DNA of 64,000 nt from Streptomyces sp. RB17 (GCF_009604455.1 NZ_WEGL01000004.1:682001-746000); one strand, 5' to 3'; counted from the stretch's first letter, positions 7,883 through 16,967 are shown. The notes: generated from the sequence alone by a model not told the origin. Numbers and translations are program-made.

Positions 7883-9358
7883 TCATGCCGGACGGTCGTC
7901 CTCCTCGCCTGCCCCGCCCGGGACTTCCTGAAGCCCGTGGCGCGTGGCGGCGGCCTTCTCGGCGGCGATCCGGCGGTGTTCGGCGGCCTTGCGCTCGTGG
8001 ATCCCGGCCATGCGGAGGTGATAGGCCGGGTCGTCCTCTTCGTACACGTCCGGTATGCCGTCGAGGTCCTCGTCACGCTCCTCTTCCTCGCACAGCCTGC
8101 GGTACTTGGTGTTGCGGATCTTCAGCAGCGTCGTCGCGCACAGGGCCGCGAGCACCGATCCGATGAGGACGGCCGCCTTGACCTCGTCGGTGAGGACGGC
8201 GTTGCCGGCGAAGGCGAGTTCACCGATGAGCAGGGAGACGGTGAAGCCGATGCCGGAGAGGGAGGCCACGGCGAAGACGTCGGCCCAGGCGAGTTCCTCG
8301 CTGAGGGAGGCGCGGGTGAAGCGGACGGTCAGCCAGGTGCCGCCGAAGATGCCGATCGTCTTGCCGACGACCAGGCCGAGGACGACGCCGAGCGTCTCCG
8401 GCTTGGTGAACACGTCCCCGAGTGACCCGCCGGAGACCTTCACCCCGGCGCTGAACAGCGCGAACATCGGCACGGCCAGCCCGGCCGAGAGGGGGCGCAC
8501 CAGGTGCTCGATGTGCTCGCCCGGCGAGTGCTGCTCGCCCTCCCGGGGGGAGCAGCGCAGCATCAGGCCCATCGCCACCCCGGCGATGGTGGCGTGCACG
8601 CCGCTGTTGTACATCAGCGCCCAGATCACCACGCCGAGCGGCACGTACACGTACCAGCCGCGTACGCCCTTGCGCAGCAGCAACCAGAACACCACCAGCC
8701 CGGCGGCGGCGCCGCCGAGCGCGGCGAAGTTCAGCCGGTCGGTGAAGAAGATCGCGATGATCAGGATCGCGAAGAGGTCGTCGACCACCGCGAGGGTGAG
8801 CAGGAAGGCGCGCAGGGAACTGGGCAGGGAGGTGCCGATGACCGCGAGGACGGCGAGCGCGAAGGCGATGTCGGTCGCGGTGGGCACCGCCCAGCCCTGC
8901 GTCGAGCCGTGCCCGGTGAGGGTGGTGAGGGCGTAGACGATCGCGGGTACGACCATGCCGCACAGCGCGGCCGCCACGGGCAGTACGGCCGCTTTGGGGT
9001 CGCGCAGGTCCCCGGCGACCAGCTCCCGCTTGAGCTCGATGCCGGCGACGAAGAAGAACACCGCGAGGAGTCCGTCGGCGGCCCAGTGGGCCAGGGAGAG
9101 GTTCAGGCCGAGCGCGGCGGGGCCGAGGTGGAAGTGGCTGACGGACTCGTAGCCGTGGTGCAGGGCGGGGATGTTCGCCCAGATCAGCGCCGCCACGGCG
9201 GCGAGAAGCAGCAGAACACCGCCGACGGTCTCGGTCCGCAGCGCGTCCGCGATGAAGGCCCGCTCGGGCAGGGACAGACGTCCGAGGACCCTACGAGGGG
9301 CTTTTGGGGTACGGGGCGCGGCCACGGGGACCTCCGGTGGATAGGCAGGACGGCTCAT
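7883..9358 (-). CDS. nhaA: Na+/H+ antiporter NhaA with an acidic C-terminal extension
   Basis: A 491-aa antiporter exchanging Na+ for H+ across the membrane. About 11-12 hydrophobic segments span residues 40-415, and the paired ion-binding aspartates are in LAVVDDLFAI (about residues 195-205), preceded by PTATDIAFALAVL. The family is usually 380-400 aa. Here about 75 extra cytoplasmic residues follow, rich in Glu, Asp and Lys. They include a perfect EF-hand-type loop DEDLDGIPDVYE at residues 429-440. ATG at 9358 was chosen; GTG at 9382 in the same frame is the alternative. Transcription probably comes from the promoter at 9412-9440. Confidence 0.92.
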   Translation of the reverse strand: MSRPAYPPEVPVAAPRTPKAPRRVLGRLSLPERAFIADALRTETVGGVLLLLAAVAALIWANIPALHHGYESVSHFHLGPAALGLNLSLAHWAADGLLAVFFFVAGIELKRELVAGDLRDPKAAVLPVAAALCGMVVPAIVYALTTLTGHGSTQGWAVPTATDIAFALAVLAVIGTSLPSSLRAFLLTLAVVDDLFAILIIAIFFTDRLNFAALGGAAAGLVVFWLLLRKGVRGWYVYVPLGVVIWALMYNSGVHATIAGVAMGLMLRCSPREGEQHSPGEHIEHLVRPLSAGLAVPMFALFSAGVKVSGGSLGDVFTKPETLGVVLGLVVGKTIGIFGGTWLTVRFTRASLSEELAWADVFAVASLSGIGFTVSLLIGELAFAGNAVLTDEVKAAVLIGSVLAALCATTLLKIRNTKYRRLCEEEERDEDLDGIPDVYEEDDPAYHLRMAGIHERKAAEHRRIAAEKAAATRHGLQEVPGGAGEEDDRPA

Positions 9359-9411
9359 CTCGCCGACCAGACTTCCCGGCACACCCTTGGCGTGTTCTTT
9401 ACGCTTTACTT

Positions 9412-9440
9412 AGCTTACCTAAGGTTGCTTGATTGCTCAA
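9412..9440 (-). promoter_or_regulatory. nhaA promoter with an overlapping CTTAG-N5-CTAAG palindrome
   Basis: On the minus strand, -35 TTGAGC (9440-9435), a 17-bp spacer and -10 TAAGCT (9417-9412) precede nhaA. The -10 lies within an AT-rich inverted repeat CTTAG-N5-CTAAG (9409-9423), a position typical of a repressor site. It resembles an iron box only weakly. Confidence 0.5.
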
Positions 9441-9481
9441 AAGGCGCGGCCCGGGACCGGTGCTCCTCACGCTAGACGCAG

Positions 9482-9515
9482 AAGGGGCACCCGGCCCATC
9501 GGCCGGGTGCCCCTT
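9482..9515 (-). terminator. Terminator downstream of acsA
   Basis: A perfect 15-bp stem: AAGGGGCACCCGGCC (9482-9496), loop CATC, and its complement at 9501-9515. It lies just past the acsA stop and insulates nhaA. Confidence 0.8.
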
Positions 9516-9529
9516 GGGGCAGTGCCCGC

Positions 9530-11485
9530 TCAGTCCTCGCTGGGAGCGGCCGGCAGCTTGGCCTGGATGAGGTCCATGACCGTGCTGTCGGTCAGCGTGG
9601 TGACGTCACCGAGCTGGCGGTTCTCGGCCACGTCCCGCAGCAGACGGCGCATGATCTTGCCGGAGCGGGTCTTGGGCAGCTCGGCCACCGGAAGGATCCG
9701 CTTGGGCTTGGCGATCGGGCCGAGCGTGGCGCCCACGTGGTTGCGCAGCTCGCCGACGAGCGTCTCGTTCTCCGCGGCCGTACCGCGCAGGATCACGAAC
9801 GCGACGATGGCCTGGCCGGTGGTCTCGTCGGCGGCACCGACGACGGCCGCCTCGGCGACCGACGGGTGGGAGACGAGCGCCGACTCCACCTCGGTGGTGG
9901 AGATGTTGTGCCCGGACACGAGCATCACGTCGTCCACCCGGCCCAGCAGCCAGATGTCGCCGTCGTCGTCCTTCTTCGCGCCGTCACCGGCGAAGTACTT
10001 GCCCTCGAAGCGGGACCAGTAGGTGTCGAGGAACCGCTGGTCGTCGCCCCAGATGGTGCGCAGCATCGACGGCCACGGCTCGGTCAGGACCAGGTAGCCA
10101 CCGCCGCCGTCGGGCACCTCGTTCGCCTCGTCGTCGACCACGGTCGCCGAGATGCCGGGCAGCGGGGTCTGCGCGGAGCCGGGTTTGGCCTCGGTGACGC
10201 CGGGCAGCGGCGAGATCATCATCGCGCCGGTCTCGGTCTGCCACCAGGTGTCCACCACGGGCGTCCGGTCCGCGCCGATGTTCTTGCGGTACCAGACCCA
10301 CGCCTCGGGGTTGATGGGCTCGCCCACCGAGCCGAGGACGCGCAGCGAGGACAGGTCGAACTTGGCGGGGATGTCGTCGCCCCACTTCATGAACGTCCGG
10401 ATCGCCGTCGGCGCGGTGTAGAGGATCGTGATCTTGTACTTCTGCACGATCTCCCAGAACCGGCCCTGGTGCGGGGTGTCCGGCGTGCCCTCGTACATGA
10501 CCTGGGTGGCGCCGTTGGCCAGCGGGCCGTAGACGATGTACGAGTGCCCGGTGACCCAGCCGACGTCGGCCGTGCACCAGTACACGTCCGTCTCCGGCTT
10601 GAGGTCGAAGACCGCCCAGTGGGTGTACGCCGTCTGGGTGAGGTAGCCGCCCGAGGTGTGCAGGATGCCCTTCGGCTTACCGGTGGTGCCGGAGGTGTAG
10701 AGGATGAACAGCGGGTGCTCCGCCTCGAACGCCTCCGGGGTGTGCTCGGCGGACTGCCGCTCGACCAGCTCGTGCCACCACACGTCCCGGCCCTCGGCCC
10801 ACGCCACGTCCTGGCCGGTACGGCGCACCACCAGCACATGCTCGACGTTGTCGACCTTGGAGATCGCCTCGTCCACGGCCGGCTTGAGCGTGGACGGCTT
10901 GCCGCGCCGGTAGCCGCCGTCGGAGGTGATGACCACCTTGGCGTCCGCGTCCTGGATGCGGGTCGCGAGCGCGTCCGCCGAGAAGCCGCCGAAGACCACC
11001 GAGTGCGCGGCGCCGATCCGGGCCGAGGCCAGCATCGCGATCGCGGTCTCCGGGATCATCGGCATGTAGATGGCGATCCGGTCGCCCTTGCGGACTCCCA
11101 GCTCCAGCAGGGCGTTGGCCGCCTTGGAGACCTCGTCCTTCAGCTCGGCATAGGTGATCGAGCGGCTGTCGCCGGGCTCACCCTCGAAGTGGATGGCTAC
11201 ACGGTCCCCGTGTCCGGCCTCCACATGCCGGTCCACGCAGTTGTAGGCGACGTTCAGCTCGCCGTCCTTGAACCACTTCGCGAACGGCGGGTTCGACCAG
11301 TCCAGCGTCTCGGTCGGTTCCTTGGCCCAGGTCAGCCGGCGGGCCTGCTCGGCCCAGAAGCCGAGCCTGTCAGCCTTGGCCTGTGCATACGCCTCCGCTG
11401 TGACGTTGGCATGCGCGGCCAGGTCGGCGGGGGGCGCGAACCTGCGTTCTTCCTTGAGCAGGTTGGCCAGGCTCTCGTTGCTCAC
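9530..11485 (-). CDS. acsA: Acetyl-CoA synthetase
   Basis: An AMP-forming acetate-CoA ligase of 651 aa, the usual family length. The adenylation P-loop YTSGTTGKPKG and VDTWWQTETG are present, as is PKTRSGKIMRR near the C-terminus, which carries the lysine acetylated for control in other bacteria. The start is GTG at 11485 (MSNESLANLL), preceded by AGGGAG at proper spacing; longer readings lack a ribosome site. It converts acetate, ATP and CoA to acetyl-CoA. The gene appears monocistronic, with its own terminator at 9482-9515. Confidence 0.96.
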   Translation of the reverse strand: MSNESLANLLKEERRFAPPADLAAHANVTAEAYAQAKADRLGFWAEQARRLTWAKEPTETLDWSNPPFAKWFKDGELNVAYNCVDRHVEAGHGDRVAIHFEGEPGDSRSITYAELKDEVSKAANALLELGVRKGDRIAIYMPMIPETAIAMLASARIGAAHSVVFGGFSADALATRIQDADAKVVITSDGGYRRGKPSTLKPAVDEAISKVDNVEHVLVVRRTGQDVAWAEGRDVWWHELVERQSAEHTPEAFEAEHPLFILYTSGTTGKPKGILHTSGGYLTQTAYTHWAVFDLKPETDVYWCTADVGWVTGHSYIVYGPLANGATQVMYEGTPDTPHQGRFWEIVQKYKITILYTAPTAIRTFMKWGDDIPAKFDLSSLRVLGSVGEPINPEAWVWYRKNIGADRTPVVDTWWQTETGAMMISPLPGVTEAKPGSAQTPLPGISATVVDDEANEVPDGGGGYLVLTEPWPSMLRTIWGDDQRFLDTYWSRFEGKYFAGDGAKKDDDGDIWLLGRVDDVMLVSGHNISTTEVESALVSHPSVAEAAVVGAADETTGQAIVAFVILRGTAAENETLVGELRNHVGATLGPIAKPKRILPVAELPKTRSGKIMRRLLRDVAENRQLGDVTTLTDSTVMDLIQAKLPAAPSED

Positions 11486-11601
11486 GACATCTCCCTCTCG
11501 AAGGGTGTCCGTTGTGTCCCAGGCCACAGCTCATCAGACGCGGGGGCCCGATGACAAGGGTGGTCGACAAATTGGTTTAGACCTGTCTTGGGGGTGGCCC
11601 T

Positions 11602-14241
11602 TCACTCCGGACCGCGCACCTCCTCCGCTGCGCCCCTGCGCTCTCTCACGTCCTCGAACACCTCCCCGGTCCGTCCGAGGAGATACGCCTGCGCCTCGCC
11701 CACGTGGAAGTACATTCCGTGCAACTCCAACGCCTGGGCCGCCAGCGCCCGCGCGACCGGGGCATGCTGCCGCAGGTGCTCCAGCTGCTGGACCACGTTG
11801 GTCAGGCCCAGCTCCTCCACCGCGTCGGCGGGCGCCCGCCCTGCCAGCCGGGGCCGGGCGCGCCGGTCGTCAGCCATCCGTTCCAGGCTCGGCAGGCCGT
11901 GCCGAAGCCACCGCCGCAACGGCGTAGCCACACCCTGGGGCTCGGCGGCCAGCAGCGCCTGCATCGCCCCGCACCCGGAGTGCCCGCACACCGTGATGGA
12001 CCGCACCTTCAGTACGTCCACGGCGTACTCGACGGCGGCGGCCACCGACTCGTCGCCCTGCTCCTCGCCCGGCATCGGCACCAGGTTGCCGATGTTGCGG
12101 ACGACGAACAGGTCGCCGGGACCACTCGCGGTGATCATCGACGTGACGACCCGGGAGTCGGCACAGGTGAGGAAGAGCTGTGCGGGCCGCTGGCCCTCCC
12201 GGGCGAGCCGTGCCAGCTCCTCGCGCACCAGTGGCGCGGTGTTGCGCTGGAACGAGCCGATCCCTCGGACCAGTTCATGCCCGGCGTCCCGTCCCACCGG
12301 GGCGGAGTCAGCCGCCGGGACGCAGGACCGGTGGTCCCGCCAGGGCGTCCAGGGCCGGCACCGGCACGCGGTGGCCGGGGTTGATCCGGTGGGCGTGGGC
12401 GGCGCGGGTGGTGGGGTTGATGCGGTGGGCGTGGGCGGCGCCGTTGGTGGGGATTGTTCGGCGGACAGGGGCGGATGGGTGGGCAGGGCCAGGCCGAGGG
12501 GCAGGGCCGGCTCGGTGGGCAGAGTTGGCTTGGTGGGTGGGGTTGGTTTGGTGGGTTGGGTCGGTCTGGTGGGCCGGGTTGGCTTGGTGGGTTGGGTCTG
12601 TTCGGTGGTCGGGGTTGGCCCGTTCGGCGGGTTTGGTCCGGTGGGCAGGGCCGGTTCGGTGGTCGGGGTCGGGGTCGGGGTCGGCCCGATATTCGGGATC
12701 GGTTCGGCGGTCCGGATTCTGCCGCGCCGGCCCGTCAGCTCGGCCGTACCGCCGCGCGCGGTGTGGGAGCTGCGCCAGTCCTGCAGTGACTCGTACGCCG
12801 CGTGGTCGATGAAGGATCCGTCCAACACCACGACGACGTGGGCGCCTTGGGGTACGAGATGCAGGAACCGGCTGAGCCGCGGCACCGCGAGGAACGTCAA
12901 CTGGCCTCGGATTCTTACGTAATGGACTCCCTGCTTCTCTTCGTGGGTGATGCGGGTGCGGGCGAGGCGGCGCAGGGCGACGGAAACCGCCACGGCGACC
13001 CCGAGGAGCACGCCCTGCAGGACGCCGAGGAGCACCACGCCGAGTGTGGTCGCGGCGTAGACCAGCACTTCGCGGTGGCGCGTCACCGTGCGGATGTGGT
13101 GCAGGGACACCATCTGGATGCCGACGGCCATCACCAGGGCGGCGAGGGAGGCGAGCGGGATCTCCTCCAGGGTCGGGGCCATCAGCAGCGCGGCGACTAC
13201 TACGAGAACGCCGTGCAGCATCGTGGAGTTCCGGCTCACGGCACCCGATTTGACATTCGCGGTGCTGCGCACGGCCACCCCGGCGACGGGCAGTCCGCCG
13301 AGCGCCCCGGAGACGATGTTGGCGGCACCCTGGCCCAGCAACTCCCGGTCCAGGTCGGAGCGGTCGACGCGGGGGACCGGGCCGGGGCGGGTCGCGACCA
13401 GCTTGTCCACGGCCACCGCGCCGAGCAGTGACTGCACGCTGCAGACCAGGGTGGTGGTGAGCACGGCGGCGGCCAGGCCCAGCGCCGGACCTTCGGGCAG
13501 TCCGGCCAGGGCGTGGCTGCGCCAGGACGGCAGGTCGACCCGGGGCAGGGTCAGACCGGTGAGGGCGGCCGTGGCGGTGGCCCCGGCGACGGCGACGAGG
13601 GCGGCCGGCGCGCGCCGGAGAGCCCGGCCGGTGCGGCCGGGCAGGCGGGGCCAGGCCAGCAGCAGCGCGAGCGTCAGCGCGCTCATCGAGACGGCGGCCG
13701 GATGCAGGTGCGCCAACTGGGCCGGCAGCGCAAGCAGGTTGGCGAGGACGGAGCTGTCGGGGCTGCCGCCGAGAACGATGTGCAGCTGGGCGACGGCGAT
13801 GGTGATGCCGATCCCGGCGAGCATGCCGTGCACCACGGCCGGGCTGACCGCTAGCGCGCCGCTCGCCACCCGCAGGCAGCCGAGGCCGAGCTGGGCGAGT
13901 CCGGCGAGCACGGTGATGCCGCAGGTCGCCCGCCAGCCGTAGTGGTGGATCAGGTCGGCTGTGACCACGGTGAGTCCGGCGGCGGGGCCGCTGACCTGGA
14001 GCGGGGAGCCGCCGAGCCGGCCGGCGACGAGTCCGCCCACGGCGGCGGCGACGAGGCCGGCCTGGAGCGGAGCGCCGGTGGCCAGGGCGATACCGAGGGA
14101 CAGGGGCAGGGCGATCAGGAAGACCGCGACGGACGCCGACAGATCGGCGCTTGCCACGGGGAAGCGGCGCCGGGGGCCGGGGGGCGGCGGGCTGTGCGGC
14201 GGGTGCGGGTGCTGGGTGTGCGGGGGTGCGCAGGCTGACAT
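11602..14241 (-). CDS. SulP anion transporter / STAS / beta-carbonic anhydrase fusion
   Basis: An 879-aa membrane protein in four parts. A SulP permease core spans residues 35-430 with many membrane segments. A short STAS-like domain at about 445-505 includes VVVVLDGSFIDHAAYESL. A Pro/Thr-rich repetitive linker covers about 510-645. A beta-carbonic anhydrase domain covers about 655-879. Zinc ligands are visible: C693 with the D695/R697 dyad (CADSR), H754 and C757 (GHSGCG). The likely role is bicarbonate uptake coupled to CO2 hydration. SulP-CA fusions are known; the length of this linker is not something I recall as typical. ATG at 14241 has a strong GGAGGAG; an upstream in-frame ATG at 14286 has none. 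Confidence 0.9.
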   Translation of the reverse strand: MSACAPPHTQHPHPPHSPPPPGPRRRFPVASADLSASVAVFLIALPLSLGIALATGAPLQAGLVAAAVGGLVAGRLGGSPLQVSGPAAGLTVVTADLIHHYGWRATCGITVLAGLAQLGLGCLRVASGALAVSPAVVHGMLAGIGITIAVAQLHIVLGGSPDSSVLANLLALPAQLAHLHPAAVSMSALTLALLLAWPRLPGRTGRALRRAPAALVAVAGATATAALTGLTLPRVDLPSWRSHALAGLPEGPALGLAAAVLTTTLVCSVQSLLGAVAVDKLVATRPGPVPRVDRSDLDRELLGQGAANIVSGALGGLPVAGVAVRSTANVKSGAVSRNSTMLHGVLVVVAALLMAPTLEEIPLASLAALVMAVGIQMVSLHHIRTVTRHREVLVYAATTLGVVLLGVLQGVLLGVAVAVSVALRRLARTRITHEEKQGVHYVRIRGQLTFLAVPRLSRFLHLVPQGAHVVVVLDGSFIDHAAYESLQDWRSSHTARGGTAELTGRRGRIRTAEPIPNIGPTPTPTPTTEPALPTGPNPPNGPTPTTEQTQPTKPTRPTRPTQPTKPTPPTKPTLPTEPALPLGLALPTHPPLSAEQSPPTAPPTPTASTPPPAPPTPTGSTPATACRCRPWTPWRDHRSCVPAADSAPVGRDAGHELVRGIGSFQRNTAPLVREELARLAREGQRPAQLFLTCADSRVVTSMITASGPGDLFVVRNIGNLVPMPGEEQGDESVAAAVEYAVDVLKVRSITVCGHSGCGAMQALLAAEPQGVATPLRRWLRHGLPSLERMADDRRARPRLAGRAPADAVEELGLTNVVQQLEHLRQHAPVARALAAQALELHGMYFHVGEAQAYLLGRTGEVFEDVRERRGAAEEVRGPE
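12324..12714 (-). repeat. Low-complexity coding repeat: Pro/Thr linker
   Basis: DNA encoding residues about 510-640 of the SulP-CA fusion. The core is degenerate (Pro-Thr-Lys/Arg)n and (Pro-Thr)n units such as PTKPTRPTRPTQPTKPTPP, seen on the plus strand as repeated GGTTGGCTTGGTGGG-like units. Base composition is strongly skewed, with G and T on the plus strand and few A. Confidence 0.9.
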
Positions 14242-14505
14242 GGTCCCGTCTCCTCCGGGGCGGCGGGATGGAGTAATGCTTGGCAAAGGAAACGTAATGC
14301 CACGTAAAGGCCATGCATAACGTTCCGCGGCAAATGGCCTAATCGCTCCCTCTCGTGAGCGAACTAATCAATCGATCGGCTTGTCGTACTAATTCCTTCT
14401 CTGTCCCGTGCGACCTTGGCGCCACTGTCGGTTCAAGCCCGGCACATCACCAGAGAACGGCCCTCATCAGCGTTCGCCTGAGAGAAGGAAGAAGGTGGGC
14501 GGAAC
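14242..14505. other. Divergent promoter region, AT-rich
   Basis: There are 264 bp between the divergent SulP-CA and lipoprotein genes. The stretch 14270-14410 is far richer in A+T than its surroundings and holds two ACTAAT words near 14364 and 14388. Promoters in both directions are expected; none was assigned with confidence. Confidence 0.4.
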
Positions 14506-15780
14506 ATGGCCGCCACCCACAGGATCGCCGTCGGCGCCATGGTCGCCGCGGCCTGTGCCTCGTCGCTCGCCGGTTGCGCGACCGGCCCCCACGGCACGAA
14601 GGAGGGAGCGTCCGGCCCGCGGAAGGGGGCCCCTGCGGCCCCGGCGCCCCAGAGCGTGTTCCGGCTGATCGGTGACGGATCCACGGCGTACACCGGTTCC
14701 CAGCCGCATCTGCCAAGACCCGAACGGCTGAAGCCGGGTCAGAAGCCGCCGCAGTTCGTGGTGTTCTCCTGGGACGGCTCGGGCGAGGACAAGCAGAAGC
14801 TGTTCTCGCACTTCCGTGAGGTCGCCAAGGAGAACCACGCGACCATGACGTTCTTCCTCAGCGGCGTGTACATGCTGCCGGAGGAGAAGCGCGACCTGTA
14901 CAAGCCGCCCCAGCACACGCCGGGCAGTTCCGATATCGGCTTCAACGACGAGAAGGGAATCGCCGACACCGTCAGACAGGCACGGCTGGCCTGGCTTGAG
15001 GGCAACGAGATCGGCACGCACTTCAACGGCCACTTCTGCGGGCCCAACGGCGGGGTCGGCACCTGGTCGGTGGATGAGTGGAAGAGCGAGATCGACCAGG
15101 CCAAGCAGTTCGTGAAGTCATGGAAGGGCAACACCGGCATGAACAAGTCGGCCCCGCTGCCCTTCGACTACGACAAGGAGCTGATCGGCGCCCGCACCCC
15201 CTGCCTCGAGGGCCAGAAGAACTTCATGAAGGCGGCGCGCCAGTTGGGCTTCCGTTACGACTCCAGCGGGGTCAACAACCAGGTCTGGCCCAAGCAGAAG
15301 GACGGTCTGTGGGACCTGTCGATGCAGCTGGTGCCCTTCCCCGGGCACACCTACGAGCAGCTGACCATGGACTACAACTTCATGGTCAACCAGTCCGGCA
15401 CCCAGACCCAGGGCGACCCGAACAAGTTCGACTACTGGGGCGACCAGATGCGCGACGGCCTGATCAAGGGCTTCTACCGGGCCTACGACGGCAACCGCGC
15501 CCCGCTGATCATCGGCAACCACTTCGAGTCCTGGAACGGCGGCACCTACATGCGCGCCGTCGAGGACACGGTGAAGGAGGTGTGCAACAAACCCGACGTG
15601 CGCTGTGTCTCCTTCCACCAGCTCGTCGACTGGCTGGACGCCCAGGACCCGAAGACCCTTGCGAAGCTGCGCACCCTGGAGGTGGGCGAGGCCCCCAGGC
15701 AGGGCTGGGCATCCTTCCTCACCGGCCGCCCGGCCCCGGCGCCCAAGGGCGTGCCCGGGGCGCCGGCGGTCAGGCCGTAG
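14506..15780 (+). CDS. Secreted lipoprotein with polysaccharide-deacetylase-like fold
   Basis: A 424-aa protein with a lipoprotein signal (lipobox LAGC, Cys24), so it is predicted to be anchored outside the membrane. The body has FVVFSWDGSGED near residue 85, matching the first catalytic Asp region of NodB-like deacetylases (here WDGS rather than the usual TFDDG), and EIGTHFNGHFCG near 170, matching the His-x3-His metal motif. A C-terminal Pro/Ala-rich tail follows. It likely acts on a cell-wall or extracellular polysaccharide; the substrate is unknown. The stop codon TAG lies in the first unit of a 20-bp tandem array. Confidence 0.8.
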   Translation: MAATHRIAVGAMVAAACASSLAGCATGPHGTKEGASGPRKGAPAAPAPQSVFRLIGDGSTAYTGSQPHLPRPERLKPGQKPPQFVVFSWDGSGEDKQKLFSHFREVAKENHATMTFFLSGVYMLPEEKRDLYKPPQHTPGSSDIGFNDEKGIADTVRQARLAWLEGNEIGTHFNGHFCGPNGGVGTWSVDEWKSEIDQAKQFVKSWKGNTGMNKSAPLPFDYDKELIGARTPCLEGQKNFMKAARQLGFRYDSSGVNNQVWPKQKDGLWDLSMQLVPFPGHTYEQLTMDYNFMVNQSGTQTQGDPNKFDYWGDQMRDGLIKGFYRAYDGNRAPLIIGNHFESWNGGTYMRAVEDTVKEVCNKPDVRCVSFHQLVDWLDAQDPKTLAKLRTLEVGEAPRQGWASFLTGRPAPAPKGVPGAPAVRP

Positions 15781-15870
15781 ACGTCACCCGCAGGCCGTAG
15801 GTGCCACCCGCCGCCCGCAGGTGTCATCCGAAGCCGTACGTGACACCTGAAGCCGTGGGAGTCACACGGC
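15771..15870. repeat. Degenerate 20-bp tandem repeat (five units) across two 3' ends
   Basis: Units start at 15771, 15791, 15811, 15831 and about 15850. The first two are CAGGCCGTAGACGTCACCCG and CAGGCCGTAGGTGCCACCCG. Later ones keep the GCCGTA and GTCAC cores. The TAG of the lipoprotein gene lies in unit 1 and is copied in unit 2. Unit 5 covers the stop codon of the convergent ATPase gene. Confidence 0.85.
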
Positions 15871-16854
15871 CGTTGTGGCCTCCGCGCCGAGGCTTTCGCC
15901 CAGGACGAAGGCGGGGTCGACCTGTGCCGCCAGGTCGGCCCCGGTGCGCTCGTTGCCCCACGCCTCGGCGTTCTTCAGGTGGAAGTGCACCATCTGGCGG
16001 GTGTAGCGCTCCCAGTCCCGCAGCTCGTACGTGGCGTCCGCGGTGGTCCTAAGGGTATGCAGGGCGCGGGCGTTGGCCTCCTCCAGCAGGTCGAACCGGG
16101 GCGGCCGGCCCTTCTCCATGGCGCGCACCCAGTCCGAGCGCCCGACGGTCACGAGCAGGTCGTCCCCGACCTCCGCGCGCAGGAAGTCGATGTCGTCCTG
16201 TTCCTGGATCTTGTTGCCGACGACCTTCAGGGCGACGCCGAAGTCGCGGGCATACTCCTTGTACTGGCGATAGACGGAGACCCCCTTCCGGGTCGGCTCG
16301 GCGACGAGGAACGTCATGTCGAAGCGGGTGAACATGCCGGAGGCGAAGGAGTCCGAACCGGCCGTCATGTCGACCACGACGTACTCGTCGGGGCCGTCGA
16401 CGAGGTGGTTCAGGAACAGCTCCACCGCTCCTGTCTTGGAGTGGTAGCAGGCGACCCCCAGGTCGGCGTCCGCGAAGGGGCCGGTGACCATCAAACGGAC
16501 GGCGCCGCCGTCGAGTTCCACCGGGCGCGCGCAGGCGTCGTAGACCGGATTCGGCTCCCGCACCCGGACCAGCCGCGAGCCCTCGCCGGGCGGGGTCGTC
16601 TTGATCATCGTGGCGGCGGAGGCGATGCGCGGGTTGCTGCCGCGCAGATAGTCCTTGATCAGCGGCAGTCGTTCGCCCATGGCGGGCAGCGCGGCCGCCT
16701 CCGCCTCTTCGAGTCCGAGCGCGGGCCCGAGATGCTGGTTGATGTCCGCGTCGATGGCCACGACCGGGGCGCCGCCGGCCACGAGGTGGCGGATGAAGAG
16801 GGAGGAGAGCGTGGTCTTGCCGCTGCCGCCCTTCCCGACGAAAGCAATTTTCAT
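15862..16854 (-). CDS. ParA/MinD/CooC-like P-loop ATPase
   Basis: A 330-aa protein opening with the deviant Walker A motif KGGSGKTT at residues 8-15. DADINQHLGPALGL at about 36-49 is the Walker A' region, and YVVVDMTAGSD at about 158-168 the Walker B-like region. CooC/ArsA/MinD relatives use ATP-driven dimerisation for metal insertion, localisation or partner control. No partner is obvious, but it diverges from the degenerate Fic gene with about 100 bp between start codons. ATG at 16854 was chosen; an in-frame ATG at 16893 would add 13 residues without a ribosome site. Confidence 0.85.
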   Translation of the reverse strand: MKIAFVGKGGSGKTTLSSLFIRHLVAGGAPVVAIDADINQHLGPALGLEEAEAAALPAMGERLPLIKDYLRGSNPRIASAATMIKTTPPGEGSRLVRVREPNPVYDACARPVELDGGAVRLMVTGPFADADLGVACYHSKTGAVELFLNHLVDGPDEYVVVDMTAGSDSFASGMFTRFDMTFLVAEPTRKGVSVYRQYKEYARDFGVALKVVGNKIQEQDDIDFLRAEVGDDLLVTVGRSDWVRAMEKGRPPRFDLLEEANARALHTLRTTADATYELRDWERYTRQMVHFHLKNAEAWGNERTGADLAAQVDPAFVLGESLGAEATTAV

Positions 16855-16942
16855 GTTCACCAACAGTAGTCGGGTGATAGCTGTAAGTGTCATATGGAAG
16901 TGAAGAAGACCACTCCTTCGAGGGGTCGGCCGATGGGGTGCG

Positions 16943-16967
16943 TAGTGTCGTACTCATGAGTACGACA
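16943..16967 (+). promoter_or_regulatory. Perfect 22-bp palindrome over a start codon, with -10-like hexamer
   Basis: The left arm TGTCGTACTCA (16946-16956) and right arm TGAGTACGACA (16957-16967) are exact complements. The ATG of the Fic-fold gene (16956-16958) is at the centre. TAGTGT at 16943-16948 is placed as a -10 for a transcript starting at or near the ATG. No good -35 is visible. Confidence 0.65.

Noticed and set aside
9405..9425. Iron box (DmdR/DtxR site) upstream of nhaA
   Set aside because: Only the TTAGGT half fits; the other half of the 19-bp consensus is poor unless a gap is allowed. Kept only as an unnamed palindrome.
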